From positions 1-40,066 of the forward strand of contig JAIRVF010000131.1 in NCBI GenBank assembly GCA_031254035.1: a stretch of DNA of 40,066 nt. Direction: 5' to 3'. Below are positions 8,367 to 17,000 of the stretch, in pieces. The DNA is from Paenibacillus sp. (lineage in GTDB: Bacteria; Bacillota; Bacilli; Paenibacillales; Paenibacillaceae). The position numbers and the translations under genes were made by a program. The notes below the pieces were generated by a model. The model was not told where the DNA came from and searched no databases. It saw only the letters and a list, made by a program, of their open reading frames with translations. The first letter of the stretch is position 1; the number at the start of each line of letters is the position of its first letter.

Positions 8367-8385
8367 AAGACCTGTTTCTTGCTTA

Positions 8386-9822
8386 CTATTTGAGCACTTC
8401 TTCTAGCAATTTGTTGACGATGGCAGGGTTAGCTTTGCCTCTGCTCTCTTTCATGACCTGGCCAACCAGGAAGCCGATGGCTTTTTGCTTGCCCGCTCTA
8501 TAATCCTCGACGGATTGCGGGTTCGCCGCCACCACCTGCTCGACGATAGACTTAATTGCACCTTCGTCGCTGATTTGTACCAAACCTTTTTCCTCAACGA
8601 TCTGCTGCGGCAACTTGCCGCTTTCGAGCATTTCCTTGAAGACGGTTTTGGCGATTTTCGTGCTGATCGTCCCTTTTTCGATGAGACCGATCATTTCACC
8701 CAACCCTTGACCTGTCATTTTTACATCAGAGAACTCCAAATTGTTACTGTTGAGATAGCCAAGAAGCTCACCCATAATCCAGTTGGACACGGATTTTGCA
8801 TCCTTCGTGTATTTCAAGCTATCCTCAAACAGTTCCGCAATCGGCTTAGAGGAAGTAATAACCTCCGCATCATAGCTAGGAAGACCATATTCGGAAGTAT
8901 AACGCGCCTTGCGGGCGTCCGGCAGCTCCGGAATCGTTTCGCGGATACGGTTCTTCCAATCCTCGTCGATGTATACCTTCACCAAATCCGGATCTGGGAA
9001 GTAGCGATAATCATGGGCTTCTTCCTTGCCGCGCATCGTAAGGGTTTTGCCCTGCGCTTCATCCCAGCGGCGGGTTTCCTGTACAACAATTCCGCCCTCG
9101 TCCAGAATTTCGGCCTGGCGGTATTCCTCATACTCAAGACCCTTCTGTACGCCGCGGAAGGAGTTCATGTTTTTTAGTTCAGCACGTGTGCCGAATTCCT
9201 TTTGTCCATAAGGGCGGATACTGATATTCGCGTCGCAGCGCATGGAGCCCTCTTCCATTTTCACATCGGATACTTCACAGTACTGCATAATAGCGCGAAG
9301 CTTTTCCAAATAAGCACGCGCTTCTTCCGGCGAAGAGATTTCCGGCTCTGACACGATTTCCACGAGCGGCGTTCCGACACGGTTAAAGTCGACCAGTGAA
9401 GCATATCCTCCGTCGATATGCGTCAGCTTACCCGCATCTTCCTCCAGATGAAGACGCGTAATGCCGATCCGTTTCGTTTTGCCGTCCACTTCGATATCAA
9501 TCCAACCGTTTTGCCCGATAGGCTGATCGTATTGGGAAATTTGATAGGCTTTTGGTGAATCGGGATAAAAATAGTTTTTACGGTCAAATTTGCTCACATC
9601 CGCAATTTCACAATTGATCGCCATCGCTGCCTTAACCGCGTAATCCACGGCCTGTTTGTTCAGAACCGGCAAAACGCCGGGATGTCCCAAGCAGATCGGG
9701 CAGGTATGCGTATTGGGTGGAGCTCCGAACTCAGTTGAACAGCCGCAAAAGATTTTGGAATTCGTGCGCAGCTCAACGTGGACCTCGAGTCCAATGACAG
9801 TTTCGTATTTTGAAGATGACAT
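8386..9822 (-). CDS. gatB: Asp/Glu-tRNA amidotransferase subunit B
   Basis: A 478-residue GatB, which phosphorylates or activates Glu-tRNAGln (or Asp-tRNAAsn) and passes ammonia from GatA to make Gln-tRNA or Asn-tRNA. The N-terminal catalytic cradle shows ETVIGLEVHVEL, the CGCSTEFG and CPICLGHPG zinc-type cysteines, FYPDSPKAYQISQYD and SMRCDANIS. The helical and YqeY-like tail ends in NPAIVNKLLEEVL. Length matches the family. GGAGG lies about 10 bases before the ATG. It is the last gene of gatCAB, 29 bases after gatA. Confidence 0.97.
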   Translation of the reverse strand: MSSSKYETVIGLEVHVELRTNSKIFCGCSTEFGAPPNTHTCPICLGHPGVLPVLNKQAVDYAVKAAMAINCEIADVSKFDRKNYFYPDSPKAYQISQYDQPIGQNGWIDIEVDGKTKRIGITRLHLEEDAGKLTHIDGGYASLVDFNRVGTPLVEIVSEPEISSPEEARAYLEKLRAIMQYCEVSDVKMEEGSMRCDANISIRPYGQKEFGTRAELKNMNSFRGVQKGLEYEEYRQAEILDEGGIVVQETRRWDEAQGKTLTMRGKEEAHDYRYFPDPDLVKVYIDEDWKNRIRETIPELPDARKARYTSEYGLPSYDAEVITSSKPIAELFEDSLKYTKDAKSVSNWIMGELLGYLNSNNLEFSDVKMTGQGLGEMIGLIEKGTISTKIAKTVFKEMLESGKLPQQIVEEKGLVQISDEGAIKSIVEQVVAANPQSVEDYRAGKQKAIGFLVGQVMKESRGKANPAIVNKLLEEVLK

Positions 9823-9851
9823 GTTTACGTTCCCTCCTTTTCCAGCCGGTT

Positions 9852-11309
9852 CTATAGGTTTGGCCGCTGCTTATGATATTCAGTATTTTGCTCGAAGGCT
9901 CCCGCCACGCGCAGTACCGTTCTTTCGTCAAAGGCTTTGCCGATAATTTGCAGGCCGACAGGCATACCTTCTGCGAAGCCGCAAGGCACACTGATGGCCG
10001 GAACGCCGGCAAGGCTCACCGGAATGGTCAAAATATCGTTCAAATACATCGTGAGCGGATCATCTACCTGGGCTCCCAGCTTAAAAGCCGTCGTCGGAGC
10101 GGTCGGTCCGATAATCACATCGTATTGTTCAAACACCTGATCAAAATCACGTTTAATCAAAGTGCGCGCTTTCTGTGCTTTCAGATAAAAAGCATCGTAA
10201 TAACCGGAGCTCAGTGCATAAGTCCCGAGCATAATCCGTCGTTTGACTTCAGAACCAAAACCTTGGCTGCGGGATTCATGATACAGGTCCAGCAGATTTC
10301 CGGACTGTCCGGCACGTACGCCATAACGAACGCCGTCAAAACGGGCCAGGTTAGAGGAAGCTTCAGAGGAAGCGAGCAAATAGTACGCAGCTACCGCATA
10401 TTCGGTATGAGGCAGGGATACTTCTTCGACGATCGCACCCATGCTTTCGAGTACTTTCAGCGCGGCTTGTACACTTTCTTTAACCGCCTCATCAACGCCT
10501 TCACCCATATATTCCTTCGGAACTGCAACACGCAGTCCTTTCACATCTCCTGTAAGCGAACTCAAATAATCCGGAACTTCCACGTTGGCCGAGGTCGAAT
10601 CCATATTGTCGTATCCGGCAATCGCCTGCAATACATAGGCAGCGTCCTCTACGTTTTTAGTCAAAGGTCCGATTTGATCCAACGATGAAGCGAATGCGAC
10701 CAAACCGAAGCGGGACACAAGTCCGTAGGTCGGTTTCAAGCCAACAACGCCGCAATAAGAAGCTGGTTGGCGGATGGAGCCGCCGGTATCCGAACCGAGA
10801 GCAAAATATGCCTCGCCCGCAGCTACCGAAGCCGCGGAGCCGCCGCTGGAACCGCCCGGAACATATTCCGTATTCCATGGGTTGCGGACCGGATAGAAGC
10901 TTGAATTTTCATTGGAACCGCCCATCGCAAATTCGTCCATATTCAGTTTTCCGATGGTTACTGCATCCGCATCACGCAGCTTGCGCATGACGGTAGCATC
11001 GTAAACCGGGTTGAAATTCGATAGAAATTGGCTCGCGCAGGTGGTGCGGATTCCCTCCGTAACGATATTGTCCTTAATGCCGGCAGGCAGGCCAAAAAGC
11101 AGACCGCGTTGTTCTCCGGATGCCAACTTATCGTCTAGACGACGGGCATCGTTTCTGGCACCCTCTTCGTTCAGGGCCAGATACGCACCGATCTGGGTGT
11201 CGCGTTCGGAAATTACGCGGAACGTGTCTTCCACTAGCTCAAGCACAGAAAGCTCCTTTTGATGAAGCTTGCTATGTATCTCTTTCAGATTTTGATTTAA
11301 CAGGCTCAA
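9852..11309 (-). CDS. gatA: Asp/Glu-tRNA amidotransferase subunit A
   Basis: A 485-residue amidase that releases ammonia from glutamine for transamidation of misacylated tRNA. The amidase-signature catalytic triad can be seen: Lys in GLPAGIKDNIV (about 79), cis-Ser in PGGSSGGSAA and nucleophile Ser in SDTGGSIRQPAS (about 178). The start is TTG at 11309 with AAAGGAGGAG 6 bases upstream, and the family N-terminus (SLLNQNLKEIH) fits. The gap from gatC is 30 bases and from gatB 29, so one transcript is likely. Confidence 0.97.
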   Translation of the reverse strand: MSLLNQNLKEIHSKLHQKELSVLELVEDTFRVISERDTQIGAYLALNEEGARNDARRLDDKLASGEQRGLLFGLPAGIKDNIVTEGIRTTCASQFLSNFNPVYDATVMRKLRDADAVTIGKLNMDEFAMGGSNENSSFYPVRNPWNTEYVPGGSSGGSAASVAAGEAYFALGSDTGGSIRQPASYCGVVGLKPTYGLVSRFGLVAFASSLDQIGPLTKNVEDAAYVLQAIAGYDNMDSTSANVEVPDYLSSLTGDVKGLRVAVPKEYMGEGVDEAVKESVQAALKVLESMGAIVEEVSLPHTEYAVAAYYLLASSEASSNLARFDGVRYGVRAGQSGNLLDLYHESRSQGFGSEVKRRIMLGTYALSSGYYDAFYLKAQKARTLIKRDFDQVFEQYDVIIGPTAPTTAFKLGAQVDDPLTMYLNDILTIPVSLAGVPAISVPCGFAEGMPVGLQIIGKAFDERTVLRVAGAFEQNTEYHKQRPNL

Positions 11310-11339
11310 TTGCCGCTCCTCCTTTCGTAATGGAACCTT

Positions 11340-11627
11340 CTATTCAAGTACAGCCGGAACTTTAAATTGCCCATCTTCTTCTTCAGGGGCGTTAGCCATA
11401 ACCTTCTCGATTGACAGGCTCTCACGCTGCACATCCTCACGCATCACATTGCTGACAGGCAGGACATGGGTTGTAGGCTCGACGCCGTCCGTATCGAGTT
11501 CATTTAATTTTTCGGCATATTGTAAAATAGCGTTCAGCTGCCCGGTAAACATCTGCTCTTCTTCCTCGCTCAAATTGAGGCGGGCAAGCTTGGCCACATG
11601 CTGAACGTCTTTATTGGTGATGCTCAT
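11340..11627 (-). CDS. gatC: Asp/Glu-tRNA amidotransferase subunit C
   Basis: A 95-residue GatC, the small belt that holds GatA and GatB together. The typical phrases VQHVAKLARLNLSEEE, LNAILQYAEKLNELDTDGVEPTTH and a late VPAVLE are present. GGGAGG lies 11 bases before the ATG. First gene of the operon. Its promoter is about 360 bases upstream, on the far side of repeat C copy 1. Confidence 0.96.
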   Translation of the reverse strand: MSITNKDVQHVAKLARLNLSEEEEQMFTGQLNAILQYAEKLNELDTDGVEPTTHVLPVSNVMREDVQRESLSIEKVMANAPEEEDGQFKVPAVLE

Positions 11628-11662
11628 AATTTGAATTCCTCCCTATTCCTTCTTATGTTAAA

Positions 11663-11955
11663 GAGGTTGTTCAAAAAGTCCGCTTTTGATCACGAAGTGA
11701 ATCAGGAAGCAGAGTCGACATCGAATCTTGAATTTAGCCGGGCCTAATCGGATGCTTACGAAGCAATGTTTCCTTCGGAAACATCTCAGGTGCTCACGTA
11801 CCCAATACAAGCAGATGCTTACGAAGTCGTTTTCTACGAAAACGCGTAGCTCCGCTCCTCAGTCCCTAGCTTCATTCAACTGTAGCGTTTTGAAAAAACG
11901 CATATCGGAAGCATAAGCTTCGGTGCTGAAAACCGACCTTTTTGAACACGCACTT
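11663..11955 (+). repeat. Hairpin repeat C, copy 1 (in gat leader)
   Basis: A roughly 290-base element with terminal inverted repeats: GTTGTTCAAAAAGTCC at the left, and a right end whose complement reads GTGCGTGTTCAAAAAGGTC. An inverted copy is at 20983-21238. It contains several triloop hairpins, for example TTTCC-TTC-GGAAA, CGTTTTC-TAC-GAAAACG and GCGTTTT-GAA-AAAACGC. The last is in a ~35-base segment missing from copy 2. It lies wholly between the gat promoter and gatC. Confidence 0.8.
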
Positions 11956-11985
11956 AAAGGATTAAAGCCTCAGGATAACGTTTCA

Positions 11986-12014
11986 ATTATATTGTAGAAG
12001 CTGTGACAATTCAA
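11986..12014 (-). promoter_or_regulatory. gatCAB promoter
   Basis: Minus strand: -35 TTGAAT (12009-12014), 17 bases, -10 TATAAT (11986-11991). It implies a leader of about 350 bases that includes repeat C. Confidence 0.65.
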
Positions 12015-12113
12015 TCCACGGCTTATTTTGCGGCGCAGTTACTTTTTACCGGTACTCTTTGTTTTTTAAAAATATTTTTGATTTCAAAGAACTATTTCAG
12101 ATCACGAGCGGAT

Positions 12114-12548
12114 TTATATGCTTCCAAGCACTCCGGAATTAGATGTCGATTTCCAAAATTTCCGAATAAAAAATAGCGGGTATATCAACAGAAATAAATT
12201 CGGACATGCAGGATCAAATTCCTGCCGAATCCCCCAATAGGCAATGGCCATCATGCCGGAACAAAAAGTCAGGACAAGCGAAATCAAAGCTGCGGATTTC
12301 CATGTCGGCGATTGCTTACGGTATAAATAGAGCGCCGTTAAGCCAGTCAGCGAGACCAGCATATCAATCGGGAAAAACGACCAGTTCCATGCGATCAGAA
12401 TCGGATTGCTGTAATCAGAATACGCCCACTCCGGAGGAATGAGTCCAAGCGCCGTCGCGCCGAAATAAAGAATAAACGATATATCGGTAAACAGGAAAAA
12501 CCATTTCAAGATACGCATCGATGGCTCTCTTTTAATCAATATGTTCAT
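12114..12548 (-). CDS. YvaD-like four-helix membrane protein (DUF5360)
   Basis: A 144-residue integral membrane protein with four predicted helices (near 12-32, 48-70, 83-105 and 115-132). The order regulator, SMR transporter, this protein matches yvaF-yvaE-yvaD of B. subtilis, and the sequence style fits YvaD/DUF5360; the function is unknown. AGGAGAGG lies about 9 bases before the ATG at 12548. An in-frame ATG at 12518 also has an AGAG site and could be the true start, giving 134 residues. The gap to the SMR gene is 15 bases. Confidence 0.65.
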   Translation of the reverse strand: MNILIKREPSMRILKWFFLFTDISFILYFGATALGLIPPEWAYSDYSNPILIAWNWSFFPIDMLVSLTGLTALYLYRKQSPTWKSAALISLVLTFCSGMMAIAYWGIRQEFDPACPNLFLLIYPLFFIRKFWKSTSNSGVLGSI

Positions 12549-12563
12549 TTAGACTATCCTCTC

Positions 12564-12980
12564 CTATTGTTCGTCAAACTGCTTCATGTTACCCTCCATT
12601 ACAAACTCCTTTTGTATCTCTGTCCCTTTGTCCGCTGAAGACCCAGCCCGTTCAGACTCGTGACCATTGCCTCCCAAGTTAAGTCCGATGACTCCAAGAA
12701 TGATTAAGAGGATCGAAATCGCTTTAATAAGCGTCATCGATTCCTGGAAGTACATATAACCAATGACAGCAATAGCTGCTGTGCCAACGCCGGACCAGAT
12801 GGCATAAGCAACGCTGACAGGCACTTGTTTCAGAGCCATATTCAAGCTGGAAAAAGCTAAGATATACAATACGATCATTAAAATGGACGGGACGATTCTG
12901 GTAAAACCGTTAGAAAGTTTCATTGATACGGTGCCGCCGATTTCGAGCGAAATTGCAAAAAACAAATAAACCCAAGCCAT
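12564..12980 (-). CDS. SMR family multidrug efflux protein (YvaE-like)
   Basis: A 138-residue small multidrug resistance transporter, which exchanges protons for cationic compounds across the membrane as a dimer. Four helices fill residues 2-104. The essential membrane Glu is present at position 13 in AISLEIGGTVSMKLS, and YAIWSGVGTA and the late LIILGVIGLNL are typical. About 33 extra polar residues follow helix 4, beyond the usual 105-110 length. The start overlaps the upstream regulator's stop (TAATG), so translation is probably coupled. Substrate range is unknown. Confidence 0.88.
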   Translation of the reverse strand: MAWVYLFFAISLEIGGTVSMKLSNGFTRIVPSILMIVLYILAFSSLNMALKQVPVSVAYAIWSGVGTAAIAVIGYMYFQESMTLIKAISILLIILGVIGLNLGGNGHESERAGSSADKGTEIQKEFVMEGNMKQFDEQ

Positions 12981-13585
12981 TATTCAATCAATTCCTTTCC
13001 TGGCGGATTGCTTCCCACTTCATCTTCATTTGCTGGAGAAACAATACCATTCATCAACATATCAACCATCGAGTCTATGGCGCTCATCAGAGATACCGTC
13101 GTATTCATCAGAAAATCGGGATTATAGATGGCAAAAGATGCTCCGCGCATACACTCTATAACCGTCGGCACATGAATGGGACGGATCTCCCCATTTTCAA
13201 TTCCCTGTTGAAGCAGCGTCTCGACGGTCCCCCATTCCTCCTGCAGTAGTGAATCAATTTTACTCCACTCCTGCGGGGCGTACCGTTTCATTTCCTCCAG
13301 CAATCTCGCGTCAACAAGCCGCAGACCACTCGGTACAATCGACAAAATGGCTTTTATTTTCCGTATAATGCTCCAATCCTCATTTTCATAAATACGACGC
13401 TGCGTTTGCAGCACTTCATCAATCGCATCATCCACAATCGAGCTGATGATCTCTTCCTTGGAAGCGAAATGCTCATAAATCGTACGTTTGCTGATCCCGA
13501 GATATGACGCAAGTTCGCCCATCGTAAATTTCAGCCCTTTTTGAGTCAGTAGCGCCAGTGCGGCTTGCTGCAGTTTATCTTTCAT
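12980..13585 (-). CDS. TetR family regulator of the SMR operon (YvaF-like)
   Basis: A 201-residue TetR-type repressor. The DNA-binding helix-turn-helix is residues ~1-48 (FTMGELASYLGISKRTIYEHF), followed by a helical ligand domain. The start at 13585 has AGGAGG 6 bases upstream; a longer frame back to 13723 would begin inside the promoter and is rejected. It is first in an operon with the SMR transporter, so it probably represses its own transcript and is relieved by a transported compound; the ligand is unknown. Confidence 0.85.
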   Translation of the reverse strand: MKDKLQQAALALLTQKGLKFTMGELASYLGISKRTIYEHFASKEEIISSIVDDAIDEVLQTQRRIYENEDWSIIRKIKAILSIVPSGLRLVDARLLEEMKRYAPQEWSKIDSLLQEEWGTVETLLQQGIENGEIRPIHVPTVIECMRGASFAIYNPDFLMNTTVSLMSAIDSMVDMLMNGIVSPANEDEVGSNPPGKELIE

Positions 13586-13620
13586 GTCTGCCCTCCTGTT
13601 GTTGCGAGTTCGGTAACATA

Positions 13621-13648
13621 GGAACCATTTTGTTTTTTTTGGTACCAG
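13621..13648. promoter_or_regulatory. Possible TetR operator
   Basis: An imperfect inverted repeat GGAACCATTTTG / TTTTTTGGTACC lies just downstream of the -10 box of the regulator's own promoter, where a TetR operator would block elongation. Suggested by position and symmetry only. Confidence 0.3.
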
Positions 13649-13652
13649 AAGA

Positions 13653-13681
13653 AGTATAGCGTTTTTTTCGGATTCTGTAAA
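13653..13681 (-). promoter_or_regulatory. Promoter of TetR-SMR-YvaD operon
   Basis: Minus strand: -35 TTTACA (13676-13681), 17 bases, -10 TATACT (13653-13658). It lies about 70 bases before the regulator's start. Confidence 0.65.
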
Positions 13682-13689
13682 AATTCTAA

Positions 13690-14280
13690 TGGGAGGCTCC
13701 CCGCGGCCGCGTTGTTTCAACAAATATTTATGGATTCCGTTGAGGCGCAGAGACGAGGATGTTGAGCAGGTATTCGAGATGCTTCATGAGGGTAAATAAG
13801 AATTAATGAGGATATAAGAGCTATTACTTAGAAGTGGGCTGGATACGATCGATTTATAGAAGCCAATTTTTGAGGATGAAATATCTAATTCAAAAGCCTG
13901 CATGAGCAGTCATTTTCATAATGCAATCGGCTGCTTGATTCAATCGGATAAAGATTCCGTTGTTATAGGAATATCCCTCTCTCAAACGAGAAAATAGATG
14001 CACTATTGCAACCATTTAGTATAATTATTGCAATCCAAGCTCCAAAAAATCCACTTTTGCATTTATTCGAGGAGTATTCAGACTATTAATCCCACATATG
14101 CCGTCCAAACTTTTGCTTGTTTCTGGTCGGCTAAAGGTGAGCCACCTTCGATCATATTAGTCTTACTTACTTTTTGTGTATACAATGACTCCAAACAAAT
14201 TCCAGATGCTTACGTCCACCTCAGATGAGCGCTCACGATGAAAATAAATTTCCCGTAAGGCCATACCTTCTTTTCCATAT
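13690..14280. other. Long intergenic stretch, possibly gene remnants
   Basis: About 590 bases with no convincing gene. A plus-strand reading frame ending near 13800 (WIPLRRRDEDVEQVFEML then HEGK, stop) reads like the end of a decayed oxidoreductase gene, but the fragment is too short to name. From about 13975 to 14060 the string CTATTGCAACCATTTAGTATAATTATTGCAAT contains inverted TTGCAA halves. A 66-codon plus-strand ORF (14028-14228) has no ribosome site and odd composition, so I do not call it. Confidence 0.4.
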
Positions 14281-14281
14281 T

Positions 14282-14309
14282 AAAAAAGAGCTGGCTATTA
14301 GCCGACTCT
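14282..14309 (-). terminator. Terminator after hypothetical gene 14311-14688
   Basis: Imperfect stem AGAGTCGGCT/AGCCAGCTCT with a 3-base loop, followed by T6 on the minus strand; it overlaps the end of the gene. Confidence 0.6.
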
Positions 14310-14310
14310 T

Positions 14311-14688
14311 CTAAATCCAGGCTCGCAAATTAACTTGCTTGATAAATTCCGCCTGTGAAAGCACCTCAGGTGCTGACTCTTCTTCTTCCTGCTCGATTTC
14401 GCCGTTCATAATTTGATGAAACAGCTTCTCGTTATATGTCGCAAGGGCGTAATCGATCAGCGCTTCCCGCGTGGTCATCTCCACTTCATACTGAATGAGC
14501 AGCTCTTCTGGCTGAACATCACCCGATGGCACGAAAAAGTTTCGGTTAATCTTAGGCACCCGGATTACATAATCAAACGCATTGTCCGGGTTCCGGTCAT
14601 AAGCAATCAGATAACCGTATTCCCCTATAGGAAGGCTCTGCTCAAAGGCGTCCGCGACGATTACAATCTTTTCCCCAAGTTGCAGCAT
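14311..14688 (-). CDS. Hypothetical protein, 125 aa
   Basis: Not recognised. A soluble protein whose first ~65 residues look like a small beta barrel (EKIVIVADAF, GEYGYLIAYDR, FDYVIRVPKI). A helical half follows with a strongly acidic stretch, EIEQEEEES, near 100. A good AGGAGG site lies 6 bases before the ATG. It is separated from the MBL-fold gene by about 340 bases and has its own terminator, so it is probably monocistronic. Confidence 0.7.
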   Translation of the reverse strand: MLQLGEKIVIVADAFEQSLPIGEYGYLIAYDRNPDNAFDYVIRVPKINRNFFVPSGDVQPEELLIQYEVEMTTREALIDYALATYNEKLFHQIMNGEIEQEEEESAPEVLSQAEFIKQVNLRAWI

Positions 14689-14699
14689 CGTCTACCTCC

Positions 14700-15029
14700 T
14701 AGATGTCCGTCATTGTCTGTATAGTCTACTAAAAAAAAGTATACCTGTCTACGGAAACTCATAGAAAACTAAGCAAAAAGACTCAGATCAGTGGGTTCCA
14801 CGAAACCATACCCATTAACCGTTATATTTAACGTAACAGATCATTCAAGCCCCGTGCAAGCATTTTCTTGCAAAATAAAAAGCACGCAAACCGGGATTCA
14901 TCCACAGCTTACGTACTTCGCGTAATGTAAATGTAACATTAATTTAACATCATTGTAGCAAGACTGTAATCTTTTGTCCAGCTTTTGTCTCGATTTCTGT
15001 CGAAGAAATAGCCCGTCCGAAAGATTACA
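14700..15029. other. Intergenic stretch, 330 bases
   Basis: No gene seen. It holds a small inverted repeat TGCAAG/CTTGCA (14855-14872) without a T run, and AT-rich sequence near 14930. No clear terminator for the upstream dedA operon was found. Confidence 0.4.
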
Positions 15030-15665
15030 TTAGTGAACATAAGGATTACGGGCACGTTCATAGCCGATGGTGGTCTTCGGTCCGTGGCCAGGGTATACCT
15101 TAACCTCATCCTTAAAGGTAAACAGCTTGTTGTGGATCGAATCGAGCAAATCACGTTCCCTGCCGCCGTACAAATCCGTTCTTCCGACACCCAGCTTGAA
15201 AAGCACATCGCCCGAAAAAAGATCATCCCCACAGAGGAAGCTGACGCTTCCCGGCGAATGGCCCGGAGTATGGTATACCGAGAAGGTGTGTCCGATTAGT
15301 TCAAGCTTTTGCCCTTCATCCAGACCGTACTCGGCGGGGGCTGTCGCAAGCGGCGGCGAGACCTGCGGCCAATTCAGCGATCCATTAAACTTCGGATTTC
15401 CAAGCCATTCCGCCTCCAGATCATGCAGATATACCGGGCAGTTTTTCAACTTTCGAATTTCATCCACGCCGCCCATATGGTCAAAATGCGCATGCGTTAG
15501 CAAAATGGCTTCGATCTCCATCGGCTCGATTTTTTTAATAAGCGCACCGGGATTCATCCCAGGGTCAATAATGACTGCGCGGCCGGGATCTTCTCCCGTC
15601 AGCAGGTAGGCATTAGTTTGCAGCGGACCGAGGCAAAAGGTTTGAATGTTAAGCATATTCCGCAT
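15030..15665 (-). CDS. MBL-fold metallohydrolase (YqgX/glyoxalase II-like)
   Basis: A 211-residue zinc hydrolase of the metallo-beta-lactamase fold, the single-domain glyoxalase-II-like group that includes B. subtilis YqgX. The metal motif THAHFDHMGG (about 57-66), HTPGHSPGS with its histidine, FSGDVLF with the bridging Asp and a late PGHGPKT are present. The likely reaction is hydrolysis of thioesters such as S-lactoyl-thiol, but the physiological substrate is not fixed by sequence. The start overlaps the previous stop (TAATG), so it is translationally coupled; a second ATG three codons on is possible. Confidence 0.85.
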   Translation of the reverse strand: MRNMLNIQTFCLGPLQTNAYLLTGEDPGRAVIIDPGMNPGALIKKIEPMEIEAILLTHAHFDHMGGVDEIRKLKNCPVYLHDLEAEWLGNPKFNGSLNWPQVSPPLATAPAEYGLDEGQKLELIGHTFSVYHTPGHSPGSVSFLCGDDLFSGDVLFKLGVGRTDLYGGRERDLLDSIHNKLFTFKDEVKVYPGHGPKTTIGYERARNPYVH

Positions 15666-16231
15666 TAAAACCCCGAAACCAGTTCACGCAGTTCCTTGAT
15701 GATGACCGCATGATGTTCGGTTCCTTCCCCATAAGCTGCGATAAGCTCCTTACGGCACTCGGCCATTTTTGTCTCATAATCGGAAGCTTCGCGATTCGGG
15801 TTCTCCTGCTTGAACCGAACCATAATTTGCTGCACATGCTCGGGACGAGGCCCCCATTTCCCTAGTACATGACCGCCTGTATCCGTAAAGATGACCACCG
15901 GTACGCTTCGCCCGCCCATCGTCAGGAACTGGTCCATGACGTCAAAGTTTTCTTCCAGAATTAGAACCCCAGTAGGAATTTCTGCGGTTTCGAGCGCGCG
16001 GAATACCACAGGGACATTCCGTACCACATCGCCGCACCAGTCTGCTGCCAGAATCAGTACCCGCAGGTCGTCCCTGAATTTCAGGTTTTCAAAAAACTTG
16101 CGGTCTTCTTCATTCTCCCAAGAAAACTGATTATATCCGGACTTGAATTCCTCCTGGTTTTTTTGCATCCCGTCGATAAACTGCTGCGGAGAAATCCCCA
16201 TATCCAGTTTGTCCGCCAATTGGACTACCAT
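15665..16231 (-). CDS. Thioredoxin-fold protein with single-cysteine WCGD motif
   Basis: A 188-residue thioredoxin-fold protein of the Thioredoxin_9 kind. The active-site region reads ILAADWCGDVVRNVPVV (about 60-76), so it keeps the first cysteine of CxxC but not the second. The usual cis-Pro is present in GGRSVPVVIF. A monothiol site suggests thiol-adduct or bacillithiol chemistry instead of classical disulfide reduction; this is inference. It sits between dedA, whose stop is immediately before the ATG, and the MBL hydrolase, with which it overlaps by one base. Confidence 0.75.
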   Translation of the reverse strand: MVVQLADKLDMGISPQQFIDGMQKNQEEFKSGYNQFSWENEEDRKFFENLKFRDDLRVLILAADWCGDVVRNVPVVFRALETAEIPTGVLILEENFDVMDQFLTMGGRSVPVVIFTDTGGHVLGKWGPRPEHVQQIMVRFKQENPNREASDYETKMAECRKELIAAYGEGTEHHAVIIKELRELVSGF

Positions 16232-16846
16232 TTATTTCGTCCCCTTTCTGGTTCTTGCTTTCACCATTTTGATAACAAAATACACAATTAACAGCGCAAG
16301 CGCGACGAGCAAAATCGGAGTCACGTAAGGAGCCGCCTTCTCGTTAATATGCTCCCATTGGTCTCCAAGTACATATCCCAGATAAATAAACAAGATCGAC
16401 CACGGAATAACGGCCAGCGTGGTCAGCATCGTAAACTTCCACGCGTTCATCTTAGAAATTCCCGCTGGAATAGAGATGGCATGACGAACCACCGGTATAA
16501 ACCGTGCAGTAAAGATGACGCCGGTCCCATATTTGTTAAACCATACTTCCGAGGCATCGATGTGCTTTTTATGAATAAAAATATATTTTCCGTATTTCTC
16601 GAGTACAGGTCTTCCGCCATAGCGTCCAATCCAGTAGATAAACAACTGCGCAACTACGCCGCCAACCGTACCAAACAGCACAGCACCCACAAAGTTGATG
16701 TGCCCGGAGGAAACCAAAAAGCCTCCATATGCAAGCACAATTTCACTAGGTATAACCTCAATCATCAAGCCCAACATAATTCCGAAATAACCCAGACTTT
16801 GAATCCATTGAAATAATTGACTGACGATATCCGATATAAAATGCAC
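16232..16846 (-). CDS. DedA/VTT family membrane protein
   Basis: A 204-residue DedA protein. Several membrane segments and the conserved motifs EVIPSEIVLAYGGFL, YWIGRYGGRPVLEKYG and FTARFIPVVRHAISIPAGIS are visible. DedA proteins are thought to be lipid-carrier or undecaprenyl-phosphate flippases needed for envelope function. I chose the GTG at 16846 because AGAGGG lies 6 bases upstream; the ATG at 16888 has no ribosome site. It leads a three-gene operon with the thioredoxin-like and MBL genes. Confidence 0.85.
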   Translation of the reverse strand: MHFISDIVSQLFQWIQSLGYFGIMLGLMIEVIPSEIVLAYGGFLVSSGHINFVGAVLFGTVGGVVAQLFIYWIGRYGGRPVLEKYGKYIFIHKKHIDASEVWFNKYGTGVIFTARFIPVVRHAISIPAGISKMNAWKFTMLTTLAVIPWSILFIYLGYVLGDQWEHINEKAAPYVTPILLVALALLIVYFVIKMVKARTRKGTK

Positions 16847-16893
16847 TCTGGACCCTCTTTCTATGTGTACTTTTACTCTCCTAACCAAAATCT

Positions 16894-16899
16894 ATTCTA
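16894..16899 (-). promoter_or_regulatory. Possible extended -10 promoter of dedA operon
   Basis: Minus strand TGC-TAGAAT: an extended -10 with no good -35 at the expected distance. Confidence 0.3.
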
Positions 16900-17000
16900 G
16901 CACAGCGGCGGACATGACTTCTAGTTATGCCCAATTGCCTCAGAAGGGTGTCCTCATCAACATCTCAAGCATATGGTGTGGAATAAAGGAGGTAGGTCAA

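Noticed and set aside
11663..11955. T-box or other amino-acid riboswitch before gatCAB
   Set aside because: No AGGGTGGNACCGCG-like T-box sequence is present; the leader is fully explained by repeat C.
14028..14228. 66-codon plus-strand ORF
   Set aside because: It has no ribosome site, sits in AT-rich intergenic DNA and does not look like a protein domain.
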